From JBBRHQ01 sp963815645 (lineage in GTDB: Bacteria; Actinomycetota; Thermoleophilia; Solirubrobacterales; 70-9), in the NCBI GenBank assembly GCA_963815645.1, contig CAWFHL010000002.1, forward strand, positions 186,001-250,000: 64,000 nt of DNA, given 5' to 3'. This document shows positions 35,523 to 44,185 of this stretch, piece by piece. A program made the position numbers and the translations under genes. The stretch's first letter is position 1, and each line of letters opens with the position of its first letter. Under the pieces are notes generated by a model. The model was not told the DNA's origin and ran no database searches. It was given only the letters and a program-made list of their open reading frames with translations.

Positions 35523-37507
35523 TCAGACCAGGTCGGGGTCGGCGATGACCTCGACCATCGCCGGGCCGTCGTGGTCGAGCGCCTCGCGAGAGCGCGTCGT
35601 CGAGGTCCGCCCGGTCGGTGACCCGGATGCCGAGCGCCCCGCAGATCCGGGCGTACTCGGAGAAGTCGGGGTTGTGGAGCGGCGTCTGCCAGACGTCCCA
35701 CTCGCCCGCCCGCTGCTCCTTGGAGATCTTGCCGAGCTGGCCGTTGTTGACGAGCACGATGGGTGATGTTCATCTCGTGCTTGACCGCGGTGAGGATCTC
35801 GGCCATGTACTGCCCGAAGCCGCCGTCGCCGGTCACGGCGACGATCTGGCGCTCGCCCCCGGTCGCCGCCCAGGCGCCGATCGCCGCCGGGTAGCCGAAG
35901 CCGATCGAGCCCAGGTAGCCGCTCATCAGAACGGCTGGCGCTCGCACTCGAAGTAGCGGCCGAACGAGTAGGTGTTGTTGCCGACGTCGACGGCGATCAC
36001 CGCATCGCGGGTCGATCTGGCGGTTCGAGCGCCGCGAACATCGAGGCCGAGTTGACGCCCGTTGCCGCGATCGTCGGCGGCCCGGTTCTCCTTCTCCGCC
36101 GCGCCAGATCGCCCGGCGCTCGCGCAGCTGGGCCGCCTGGTCGGTCGGTGGCGAGCTCTCGCCGGCAGGGCCTCGATCAGCCGCTCGCGTGACCACCCCG
36201 ATCTCGCCCCAGACGGGCACCTCGACGCTGTGGAACTTGCCGAGCTGCATCGGGTCGAAGTCGACCTGGATGATCGGTTGGCCCGCGTAGATCCCGGTGT
36301 GGTTGGAGAACGAGGCGCCCAAGACCAAGCAGCAGGTCGGCCTCGTTCATGAACCAGCTGACGCAACCGGCGTGCCGCTTCGTCCGAGCACGCCGGCGGC
36401 AAGCGGATGGCTGTCGGCGATCTGGCCCTTCGCCTTGAAGGTGGTGATCACCGGGGCGCCGAGGCGCTCCGCCAGGCGCGGTGATCTCGCTCCATCTGCT
36501 CGCGGGCGCCATGGCCGACGATGATCACCGGGCGCTTCGGCCTTCCAGCGGCTGCTCGCCGCCTCCAGCGACTCCTGTGGCGGGGTGATGTCCGAGCGGC
36601 GTGATCCGGCCCTCGGGACCGCCGGCCTCGAGTCCGCGGGCGCCTGGCAGGGTCTGGACCTCGTCGGGGAAGATCAGGTGGGCGACGTCGCGGCGCAGGA
36701 TCGCGTTCTTGCAGGCGAGGTTCATCAGCTCGACGTGCTTGGAGTCGCGCAGGACCGGCTGGCTGAACGCGGCGACCGAGCCGTAGGCCGCCCTGCAGGT
36801 CGATCTCCTGGAAGGCGCCCGGGCCGAGAACCTGGGTGTCGACCTGGCCGGTCAGCGCCAGGACCGGCGAGCGGTCGACCTTGGCGTCCCAGAGGCCGGT
36901 GAGAAGGTTGGTCGCGCCGGGGCCGGCGATCGAGAGGCAGGCGGCCGGGCGGCCGGTCAGCTTGCCGTAGGCGGAGGCGGCGAAGGCGGCGGCGCCCTCG
37001 TGTCGGATGCCGATGTAGTCGAGGTTGCCGGCCTCCTCCTGGCGGCGCAGGGCGTCGGCGAGGCCGAGGTTCGAGTGGCCGACCATGCCGAAAACGTGGC
37101 GGACGCCCCAGTTGACCATGGTCTCGGCCATCGCGTCGGAGACGGTCCGCCGGTGCTGCTCGGGCTCGACCCCGACGAAGACCTCGCCGTCACGGATCTC
37201 CAGCGCGGTAGGTGATCGCCTCGTCGTCGAACCCCGGCGACTTGCCGTCAAGCGGGCAGTAGTCGAAGCCGTGCCAGGGACAGCGCAGCATGCCTTTCTC
37301 GATCGACCCCTCGCCGAGCGGCCCGCCCTGGTGGGGGCAGTGGTTGTCGAGCGCCGAGAACTTGCCGTCGTAGTGGACCAGGGCGACGCTCTTGTGCCCC
37401 GCCGCGACCGTGGTCACCCGGCCCTCGGGCAGGTCCTCCGCATCGAGCACCCGGTGCCACTCGAGCTTCGCGCCGGCGGCACCGTTACCATTTCCGTTGC
37501 TGCTCAT
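35523..37507 (-). pseudogene. Rieske [2Fe-2S] domain fused to a ThDP-dependent enzyme, frameshifted
   Basis: The N-terminus is a complete Rieske domain (LDNHCPHQGGPLGEG and LRCPWHGFDY, i.e. CxH...CxxH). After one extra C near 37210 the frame continues, without start or stop, through ALEIRDGEVFVGVEPEQHRR into a thiamine-diphosphate enzyme: VRHVFGMVGHSNLGLADALR, the catalytic Glu region IRHEGAAAFAASAYGK, SIAGPGATNLLTGLWDA, ASFSNHTGIYAG and the ThDP motif VTGDGGFGQYMAEILTA. Many frameshifts follow from 36800 on. Length about 660. The enzyme half resembles pyruvate oxidase/acetolactate synthase relatives; the Rieske domain would pass electrons. It overlaps the upstream gene (TGATG). Confidence 0.78.
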
Positions 37508-38214
37508 CAATCCTCCTTCGCTTCGGCCAGTGCTCGCTTGCGCTTAAGGCAGAACTCGACGGCCGCTGCTGCCGGGTCCGGCGCCGCAGCGAGCTCCGCG
37601 TAGTCGAGCTCGGCGCCGCTGAAGCCCGCCGCATTCCAGAGCTCGCCTTCGGGTTTCGCGCTCCAGGGGCCGACGTAGAAGTAGGGCTCGGGGTGCTGGT
37701 CGTCACCCGGCGAGAGCCCGTAGTTGGCCCGCCGGCCCGCTTCCTCGCCCCCATCTCGATCGCCAGGTCGAAGTGCTCGGGCCAGAGGGTCGGCTCGGTC
37801 GGCTGATCGTCTGCCTCGGCGGCTTCGCGGATCTGCTCCAGAGCCGCCTGCCCGACGGCATAGGCGGAGGCCAGCACGCCGCCGCGGCCGGGTCGATCTT
37901 CAGCGGCTCGTCGCTCAACTCCAGGCCCTCGGGCAGCCACTCGGGCCCGATCAGCTCGGCGGCCGCGGCCAGCGAGGTGATCGGGCCCGGGCTCTCGTCT
38001 CCCTCGCGGACACCACCAGGTCGGTCCCCTCGACCCTGATCTGGTTGCCCCCTCCCCACTCCGGCGTGCCGAAGCCGCCCGCGGTCTGGCTCAGCGGAAA
38101 ATCGCCGGTGACATGCTCGCGTGCCACCTTGATCACGTCCTCGGCGACCCGGTGCAGCGAGCGGCGGGTGGTCTCGCAGTCGTCTGGCAAGGGGGGCAGC
38201 TCGATCGGCGCCAT
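37507..38214 (-). pseudogene. Unrecognised protein upstream of the Rieske-ThDP gene, frameshifted
   Basis: I do not recognise a family. Readable segments: ELPPLPDDCETTRRSLHRV (helical N-terminus), FPLSQTAGGFGTPEWGGGNQ, GPITSLAAAAELIGPEWLPE, QAALEQIREAAEADDQPTEP, TLWPEHFDLAIEM, and NAAGFSGAELDYAELA near the end (ending LAEAKED). Breaks are near 38010, 37880 and 37745. It begins the leftward operon and its stop overlaps the next start. It could be a partner or chaperone for the Rieske-ThDP enzyme; no function claimed. Confidence 0.6.
37512..37518 (-). promoter_or_regulatory. Shine-Dalgarno AAGGAGG of the Rieske-ThDP gene
   Basis: Four nt before the ATG at 37507; it favours ATG over the TTG at 37510. 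Confidence 0.6.
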
Positions 38215-38241
38215 GAGCTGCCGTCCGCCGAGCCCGTCCCG

Positions 38242-38255
38242 CGTTACACGTAACG
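38242..38255. promoter_or_regulatory. Inverted repeat CGTTAC-AC-GTAACG
   Basis: Perfect 6-bp arms in the 136-bp divergent region between the Rieske-ThDP operon and the sigma factor, 28 bp before the operon start. The half-site recurs at 40104. Confidence 0.45.
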
Positions 38256-38350
38256 AAGCCCTGGTCTGGGCAGACCATCTCCCATGCTGGAAGATGGCCC
38301 TTCGATCGCCGCTGCCGATGGCGCCGCGCGAAAAGCGCGAAGATGGCGCG

Positions 38351-39039
38351 ATGGCGTGGCTGAGGGAGCGAATCAGCGGCGGGCGCAAGGCCGGCGCGGA
38401 CCGCCGACTGACGGACCTGGTCGCCCGGCTGCGGGCCGGCGACGAGGAGGCCTTCGCCGAGCTGATCGACCGCTACGGTGCCTCGATGCTGCGGGTGGCG
38501 CGACTCCACGTCCGCGACCGCGCCGTCGCCGAAGAGGTCGTCCAGGAGACCTGGCTGGCGGTGCTGAACGGGATCGAGCGCTTCGAGGGTCGCTCCAGCC
38601 TGAAGACCTGGCTGTTCCGGATCCTCAGCAACCGCGCCAAGACCCGCGGCGAGCGCGAGGGTCGAAGCGTCCCGTTCTCGGCCATCGCCGCGACCGACGC
38701 CGCCGCAGACGGCGAGGCGGTCGGTCGACGCGGACCGCTTCCAGGGCGCCGACGCCCACCAGTGGCCGTATCACTGGTCGGCGCCGCCCCGTGCCTGGAC
38801 TCAGGAGAAGGCGCTCGAGCGGGAGAGCCCTCGGCGTCGTCAAGGACGCGATCTCCGACCTTCCCGACACCCAGCGCGAGGTGATCCGCCTCCGTGACGT
38901 CGAGGGGTGGAGCGCCGACGAGGTCGCCGATGCGCTCGAGATCACCGACGTCAACCAGCGGGTCCTGCTGCACCGGGCCCGCTCCCGGGTACGGACCGCG
39001 CTGGAGAGCTACCTCAGCCCCGAGCCGGAGATGACATGA
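38351..39039 (+). pseudogene. ECF-type RNA polymerase sigma factor, frameshifted in the linker
   Basis: Region 2 is intact: RLRAGDEEAFAELIDRYGAS, then AEEVVQETWLAVLNGIERFE and SLKTWLFRILSNRAKTRGER. The linker breaks between about 38727 and 38830. Region 4 resumes (AISDLPDTQREVIRLRDVEG, then WSADEVADALEITDVNQRVL). It recruits core polymerase to stress promoters. Its ATGA overlap with the zinc anti-sigma gene is the classic regulatory pair. A start further upstream (38294) is possible. Confidence 0.82.
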
Positions 39040-39290
39040 CCGTCGACCTGCAGGACATCACCTGCCGCGAGCTGGTCGAACTGGTAACCGACTACCTCGA
39101 GGACGGACTGGCGCCGGCGGACAGCGCCCGCTTCGAGCAGCACCTCGAGATCTGCGACCCCTGCGTCGCCTACGTCGAGCAGATCCGCCTGACGATCGCA
39201 GCCAGCGGGGCGATCAGCGAAGAGCAGCTCGACCCGGAGGCCCGGGAGGAGCTGCTCGCCGTCTTCCGCGACTGGAAGCGCGGGGGCTAG
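39036..39290 (+). CDS. Zinc-binding anti-sigma factor (zf-HC2)
   Basis: 84 aa cytoplasmic ZAS domain with the HxxxCxxC core His36, Cys40, Cys43 in FEQHLEICDPCVAYVEQI. No transmembrane helix, so it is a soluble ZAS type, which often senses redox or thiol stress by zinc release. It overlaps the ECF sigma gene, whose product it should bind. It is convergent with the flavoprotein gene, with a 5-bp gap. Confidence 0.88.
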   Translation: MTVDLQDITCRELVELVTDYLEDGLAPADSARFEQHLEICDPCVAYVEQIRLTIAASGAISEEQLDPEAREELLAVFRDWKRGG

Positions 39291-39295
39291 CTCGG

Positions 39296-40070
39296 TCAGA
39301 CCGAGGTCAAGCCCGATTGTTTCAGGGAGTGGAAGCCGTGCTGGGCACCGGTCCCTCGGGGTGGGAGGTCGGGCATCGAGAGGTCCCAGTCGTAGGTGGA
39401 ATTGCCGTAGGCCGGCACGCCGCCCGCGTGCTTCAGGATCCGGGCCAGATGGACGACGTTCCAGGCCATCCAACGTCGTGTTGTTGGTGTAGGCGCTCTC
39501 GGCGCCGCCGCCCGGGTCGTGAATGAGTCCCGGGGCCTGCGTCGCCAACCCAGTAGGTGTCGGTCTTCGGCGGGACCGCGAAGCCGATGGATGTTGAAGG
39601 AGGGTCGTCTCCGCGGATGCTGGGCGCCGTCCTCGTTGCCGGTCACCACCACGCCCCCGACCTTGTTGTATGGGTACTGGCCGACCTCGTTAGGTCGGTC
39701 CGTAGCTGCCGTCGAGCCGCTCGATCCCATCTGGCGCGTGCGGATCCCCGAACCAGATCGACCTCCCCATGATCAGGATGTCGGCGGTCGACCAGCATCT
39801 CGATGGATCTCGGGAATCTCCTACTCGTCGCTTTCTCCCATGTCGGGACCACGCCGAAGGGGATCTCGTGGTCGACCGGCCGGATCGTCGCATCTTGACA
39901 TCGAGGTCGTCGAAGATGCCCGTGGGTGTCGCATCAGAGCCTCGGTGTGGGACACCTCGGGCGATTTCTTCAGCGTGCAGTTGAAGACGACGGCCCGCAG
40001 ATCGTCGTACTTCGCGGGGGCCTCGTCAGCGTGTCTTGTCGATGAAGCTCTGAATGCGTTTAGATTCCAT
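39296..40070 (-). pseudogene. NAD(P)H-dependent flavodoxin-fold reductase, frameshifted
   Basis: The family order is readable across frames: AVVFNCTLKKSPEVSHTEAL (phosphate loop), VPDMGESDEE, DILIMGRSIWFGDP-like, NKVGGVVVTGNEDGAQHP, then DTYWVGDAGPG and TRWMAWNVVHLARILKHAGG, ending SLKQSGLTSV. This matches NADPH-dependent FMN reductase/flavodoxin-like proteins. At least six indels lie between 39360 and 40040. ATG at 40070 gives an N-terminus SKRIQSFIDKTR. It may transfer electrons to quinones or xenobiotics. Confidence 0.65.
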
Positions 40071-40103
40071 GCGCCGCAGTCTGATGGCCGTTCTTACAGG
40101 TCC

Positions 40104-40122
40104 CGTTACAGGCCATGTAACG
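40104..40122. promoter_or_regulatory. Inverted repeat CGTTACA-GGCCA-TGTAACG
   Basis: Perfect 7-bp arms in the 77-bp divergent region between the flavoprotein and antiporter genes. A further TTACAGG lies 13 bp before the TTACAGG within it. Confidence 0.5.
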
Positions 40123-40147
40123 ACCGGTGCGGTGACTGCTTCTCCTG

Positions 40148-41433
40148 ATGGAGGAGATCCACTTCACGAACCTGCTGATCGTCGCCGTGGTCGGCTTCAC
40201 TGCGCCCCCTGGATCCTCGGCCTCGCGCCGAGGCTGCGGATGCCGGCGGTCGTGCTGGAGATCATCGCCGGCATCGTCGATCGGCCCGTCCGGGCTCGGC
40301 TGGGTCGAGGTCGACGTGCCGATCGCGATGCTCGCGGTGATCGGGCTCGCCTTCCTGCTCTTCCTCGCCGGGCTCGAGATCGACCTGACCCGGCTCCGCG
40401 GCCGCGTGCTGCGTCTGACCGCGCTCGGCTTCGCCGTCTCCTTCGCGATCGGCCTCGCCGTCGGCGGCTGGCGCTCAGACGCGGCTCGACTTCGTCAAGT
40501 CAGCCCGCTGTTGATCGCGATCGTCCTCACGTCGACCTCGCTCGGCGTGATCGTGCCGGTGCTGAAGGACGCGGGCCGAGCTCGGACGGCGACTTCGGGC
40601 CAGACTCGTGATCGCCGCCGCCTCGATCGCCGACTTCGGCGCGATCATCCTGCTCTCGCTGTTCTTCTCCGGCGACCAGCGACTCGGGCACCGACACCCG
40701 AGCTAGCTCTCCTGCTCGGGGTTTCGCCGCGCTGGTCGGCGATGATCGCGGCTCGTGGCCCTCGCGGGCTGAGCGTCTCGGGGCGGCCTCTCGGCGTGCT
40801 CGTGACCGGCTCCAGGACACGACCGCCCAGATCCGGGTGCGCGGCGCCTTCGTGCTGCTGCATCGGTTTCGTCGCGCTGGCCGAGCAAGCTCGGCCTGGA
40901 GACGATCCTCGGCGCCTTCGCCGCCGGGGGCCCTCTCGGCTGCTCGACCGCGACGAGGAGATGACCCACCCGCGACTTCCGGCTGAAGCTGGAGGCGATC
41001 GGGCTTCGGGGTCTTCATCCCGGTCTTCTTCGTGGCCAGCGGGCTGCGGTTCGATCTCGACGCGCTCTTCGACAGCGCCTCGACCGTGGCGCGGGTGCCG
41101 CTCTTCCTGGCGCTCGCCCTGGTGCTCGTCCGCGGCGTGCCCGCGCTGCTCTACGCCGCCTGCTCGGCCGGCGGCAAGACGGTCATCGCCGGGCTCCTCC
41201 AGGCGACCTCGCTGCCGTTCATCGTCGCCGCGACCGCGATAGGCCAGGAGCTCGGGCTGATCACCGTCGCCTCCTCTGCCGCGCTGATCGCGGCCGGCCT
41301 GCTTTCGGTGGTGATCTTTCCGCTTCTCGGACTCTCCCTGCTTCGCGGCGGCTCGATGCCCTCGCGCCCAAGCCGGGCGATGCCGGTTCTGAGCGCCGAG
41401 GACCGGGCCCTGTGCTCGCCTGCCGAGACCTAG
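40148..41433 (+). pseudogene. CPA2-type cation/proton antiporter, frameshifted
   Basis: Repeated transmembrane segments appear in shifting frames: LLIVAVVGF, RMPAVVLEIIAGI, IGPSGLGWVEV, LAFLLFLAGLEIDLTRLRG (CPA2 signature), ALGFAVSFAIGLAV, LLIAIVLTSTSLGVIVPVL, ASIADFGAIILLSLFFS, and a full-length final part from 41032: FVASGLRFDLDALFD, LALALVLVRGVPALLYAA and VAATAIGQELGLIT. It should exchange Na+ or K+ for protons across the inner membrane. No C-terminal RCK/TrkA domain is visible. Confidence 0.72.
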
Positions 41434-41442
41434 CAACCGCAG

Positions 41443-41448
41443 TACCCT
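41443..41448 (+). promoter_or_regulatory. -10-like hexamer TACCCT before ccdA
   Basis: Gap of 8 nt to the GTG at 41457. Confidence 0.4.
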
Positions 41449-41456
41449 TCGAACGC

Positions 41457-42206
41457 GTGGTTACCGCATTGGCCAGTACCGATCCGGCGGCGGGAGTCGG
41501 GATCCTCGCAGCCCTCGGAGCGGGGCTCGTTTCCTTCCTCTCCCCCTGTGTGCTGCCGCTGGTCCCGGGTTACCTCTCGGCCGTGACCGGGGTCTCGGCC
41601 GCCGAGCTCGATCAGGCCGATTGGCGCCGCGTCCTCGCCCCCAGCCTGCTGTTCGTCGCCAGCTTCTCGGCTATCTTCATCGCCTTCGGGCTGACCGCGA
41701 CCGCGCTCGGCTCCACCCTCCAGGACCACCGCCTCCTCCTGGAGAAGATCAGCGGCGTCCTGATCATCGTCATGGGGGTCTTCTTCGTCTCCACCGCCTT
41801 CATCCCGGCCCTGAACCGCGAGTGGCATCTCGACGCGCTGATGGCGAAGGCCGGCAAGGGCGGGCCGATGGTCGCCGGGGCCGCCTTCGCAATCGCCTGG
41901 TCACCCTGCATCGGGCCGACTCTTGGGGCCATCCTCTCGGCGGCGGCTCTCTCGGACTCGGCTGGGCGCGGCGCTTTCCTGCTGGCCGTCTACTCGGCCG
42001 GGCTGGCGATCCCCTTCATCCTCACCGCCCTCGCCTTCTCGCGGATGACGACCGCCTTTGCGGCTGTCAAGCGTCACTACCCGGTGATCATCGGCGGCGG
42101 CGGAGTGATCCTCATCGCGATGGGCGTGCTGATCGTCACCGGGGAGTTCACCCAGCTGAACATTCAGACGCAGCAGTGGCAAACGGACCTCGGGATCAAC
42201 CCCTGA
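41457..42206 (+). CDS. ccdA: CcdA/DsbD-family cytochrome c biogenesis protein
   Basis: 249 aa, six hydrophobic segments. The redox-active cysteines are in FLSPCVLPLVPGY and WSPCIGPTLGA, the two CcdA signatures. It carries reducing equivalents from cytoplasmic thioredoxin across the membrane to extracytoplasmic thiol proteins or apocytochrome c. GTG at 41457 is preferred over a longer frame that overlaps the antiporter gene. It is followed on the other strand by a small hypothetical gene. Confidence 0.9.
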   Translation: MVTALASTDPAAGVGILAALGAGLVSFLSPCVLPLVPGYLSAVTGVSAAELDQADWRRVLAPSLLFVASFSAIFIAFGLTATALGSTLQDHRLLLEKISGVLIIVMGVFFVSTAFIPALNREWHLDALMAKAGKGGPMVAGAAFAIAWSPCIGPTLGAILSAAALSDSAGRGAFLLAVYSAGLAIPFILTALAFSRMTTAFAAVKRHYPVIIGGGGVILIAMGVLIVTGEFTQLNIQTQQWQTDLGINP

Positions 42207-42507
42207 CGGCTGCCTGATCTGGGCTAGGTCCAGCCGGGGCCGGAGCCAGTTCATCCAGCCCCTCCCCCACCGCCTCGACCTCCTCGAGCCCCTCGTCGCC
42301 GAGCTCGCGCGAGCAGACGATCCGGAAGCGGCCGGTGCTGATCTCGGGGTCGCCGACCAGGGGCAGGCCCCTGATCTCCTCCCAGCCGAGCCGCTCGATC
42401 TCGAACGGGTTCATCCTCACCTCGGCCGCCGGGAACGGGCAGCTGGCGTTGTGCTGGTCGATCGCCTTCGAGATCGCCTCGAGGTTCTTCGCCTCGGCGC
42501 TGTTCAT
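42196..42507 (-). CDS. Small hypothetical protein
   Basis: 103 aa, family unknown. The first half (EAKNLEAISKAIDQHNASCP, then FPAAEVRMNPFEIERLGWEE) looks like a compact conserved domain with a single Cys. The second half (IRGLPLVGDPEISTGRFRIV, CSRELGDEGLEEVEAV) ends in a low-complexity Ala/Pro tail. No signal peptide. It overlaps the ccdA 3' end by 11 bp in convergent orientation. The -10-like hexamer supports the ATG. Confidence 0.72.
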   Translation of the reverse strand: MNSAEAKNLEAISKAIDQHNASCPFPAAEVRMNPFEIERLGWEEIRGLPLVGDPEISTGRFRIVCSRELGDEGLEEVEAVGEGLDELAPAPAGPSPDQAAVRG

Positions 42508-42513
42508 GGGTCG

Positions 42514-42519
42514 AGTCTA
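42514..42519 (-). promoter_or_regulatory. -10-like hexamer TAGACT before the gene at 42507
   Basis: Gap of 6 nt to the ATG. Confidence 0.45.
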
Positions 42520-42558
42520 AGTCCGTCCCGGTGTGATCCGGGCGCCGTCCTCAGGATG

Positions 42559-42948
42559 TCAGGCGGGCGGGTTTTCGGCGAACTGCGGCGCGTCGCCGCC
42601 TATCTCGTGCCAGCCCGCCTTGTACGCGACCTGGAGGTGAAAGCTCGGATCGAGTTCGAGGTCGCGCATCAACCCCGCGGCCACGAAGTACTTCTCCCCG
42701 AGGTCGTCATAAAGGCTGGATCCACAGTTGCTGCAGAAGTTGCGGGGGGCGAACTCGCTCTCGTAGCGGGAGACCAGGTCCTCACCCTTCGTGAACCCGA
42801 AATTCTCCTTGGCTACGACCACGCCCGCAAGGCTCGATCCCGTCCACCGCTGGCAGCGAGTGCAGTGACAGTAACCCAGGGCCTCCGGATCACGAACCTC
42901 GTACTCCACGCCACCACACAAGCAAGCTCCGTGGAGCGTTTCAGTCAT
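42559..42948 (-). CDS. GFA/CENP-V-family zinc protein
   Basis: 129 aa with the family's zinc ligands: HGACLCGG (Cys9, Cys11), GYCHCTRC (Cys27, Cys29, Cys32) and NFCSNCGS later. The family was named for glutathione-dependent formaldehyde-activating enzymes but most members are uncharacterised; actinobacteria lack glutathione, so that reaction is doubtful. The ATG follows a GAGAGG ribosome site. A long inverted repeat at 42959 lies just upstream. Confidence 0.87.
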   Translation of the reverse strand: MTETLHGACLCGGVEYEVRDPEALGYCHCTRCQRWTGSSLAGVVVAKENFGFTKGEDLVSRYESEFAPRNFCSNCGSSLYDDLGEKYFVAAGLMRDLELDPSFHLQVAYKAGWHEIGGDAPQFAENPPA

Positions 42949-42958
42949 TCCGACCTCT

Positions 42959-42987
42959 CGTTGGCGTTGAATGATCCAACGGCAACG
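42959..42987. promoter_or_regulatory. Inverted repeat 11+7+11 upstream of the GFA gene
   Basis: Arms CGTTGGCGTTG and CAACGGCAACG pair with one central mismatch around AATGATC. It begins 11 bp from the GFA start; it could be an operator or a 5' UTR hairpin. Confidence 0.45.
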
Positions 42988-43093
42988 CTACCACCGGCAG
43001 TCCGATTCGGAGGACGGATCAGTTGAGCGGCGCGTCGGCAGGTGCGTGCTCAAAGCGGGCCGATCGGGCCCCTCTTCCAGCGGGCTTGCGCCG

Positions 43094-43099
43094 TAGCCT
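43094..43099 (+). promoter_or_regulatory. -10-like hexamer TAGCCT before dinB
   Basis: Gap of 6 nt to the ATG at 43106; no LexA-type box is visible in the 157-bp divergent gap. Confidence 0.45.
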
Positions 43100-43105
43100 G
43101 AGGCG

Positions 43106-44182
43106 ATGTCCCAGAAGCCGCTCCGCTGCGTCGGACATATCGATATGGACGCCTTCTACGCCTCGGTCGAGCTGCAGCGCCGTCCCGAACTGCGCGGCAA
43201 GCCGGTGGTCGTCTGCGGCTCGGGCCCGCGGGCCGTGGTCACGACGGCCAGCTACGAGGCGCGGAGGATGGCCGGTATCCACTCCGCGATGCCGGGGGCG
43301 ATCGCCCGCCGGCGCCTCCCCGATGCGGTCTTCATCACCCCCGACTTCGACGCCTACCGGGCGGTGTCGCGGCGGGTGATGGCGATCCTCCGCGAGAACG
43401 CCGAGACGCTCGAGGTGGTCGGCCTCGATGAGGCCTATCTCGACCTCTCCGATCTCTCTTACCCGAAGGCGACGATGCGGCGCATCGCCACCGAGATCCG
43501 TGAGCGCACCGGGCTGAGCTGCTCGATCGGGATTGCCGAGAACAAGCTGCTGGGAAAGATCGCCAGCGAGCTGGCCAAGCCCGCCGGACTGGTTCGCCTC
43601 GGCCGCGAGGAGGCTCTGGAACGCTTCGCCTCCGAATCTCCAGGCCTGATACCCGGGATCGGGCCGAAGACGGTGGAGCGGCTGGAGCGGCTCGGGGTCC
43701 GCACCCTGGCCGAGCTGCGCCGACGGGACCGAGCCGCCCTTCAGGCGAGCTTCGGAGAGCGTAGTGGCGCCTGGCTACACCGCCGGGCGCGCTTCGAGGA
43801 CGAGAGCCCGGTTGCTGTGGTGCGCGAGACCAAGTCGCAGTCGACCGAGACGACCTTCGACACAGACGTCTCAGACGCCGCCGCGATGGAGGCATCGCTG
43901 CGTCGGCTCTCCGAGCAGCTCTGCCGGCGGCTGCGTGCTCGCGACCTCGCCGGGCGCAGCGTTGGTATCAAGGTTCGGCTCGACGACTGGACCAACGTCA
44001 GCAGGGCGCGGACTCTGGAGCAGCCGACCAACGACGCGGCGCTGGTCGGCCGCGTCGCCACGGAGCTGCTGCGCGAGTACTCCCCGCCGCGGCCGGTGCG
44101 CCTGCTCGGCGTCCGGGTCGCCGCCTTCGAGGGCGAGACCAGGAATGCTGATGCAGACGACCAGCTGCGGCTGGGGGTCTGA
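43106..44182 (+). CDS. dinB: DNA polymerase IV (Y-family)
   Basis: 358 aa translesion polymerase. Palm motifs HIDMDAFYASVE (metal Asp) and VVGLDEAYLDL (catalytic Asp-Glu) are present. The thumb helix-hairpin-helix GIGPKTVERLERLG and the little finger domain follow. No C-terminal beta-clamp peptide stands out in the last residues (GETRNADADDQLRLGV). It extends mismatched or damaged primers at some cost in fidelity. The stop lies 3 bp from the convergent RlpA gene. Confidence 0.95.
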   Translation: MSQKPLRCVGHIDMDAFYASVELQRRPELRGKPVVVCGSGPRAVVTTASYEARRMAGIHSAMPGAIARRRLPDAVFITPDFDAYRAVSRRVMAILRENAETLEVVGLDEAYLDLSDLSYPKATMRRIATEIRERTGLSCSIGIAENKLLGKIASELAKPAGLVRLGREEALERFASESPGLIPGIGPKTVERLERLGVRTLAELRRRDRAALQASFGERSGAWLHRRARFEDESPVAVVRETKSQSTETTFDTDVSDAAAMEASLRRLSEQLCRRLRARDLAGRSVGIKVRLDDWTNVSRARTLEQPTNDAALVGRVATELLREYSPPRPVRLLGVRVAAFEGETRNADADDQLRLGV

Positions 44183-44185
44183 GCG

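Noticed and set aside
38284..38350. Earlier sigma factor starts (ATG at 38284 or 38294).
   Set aside because: They add residues without family similarity; region 2 needs only the ATG at 38351, but 38294 is in frame and kept as an alternative in the feature text.
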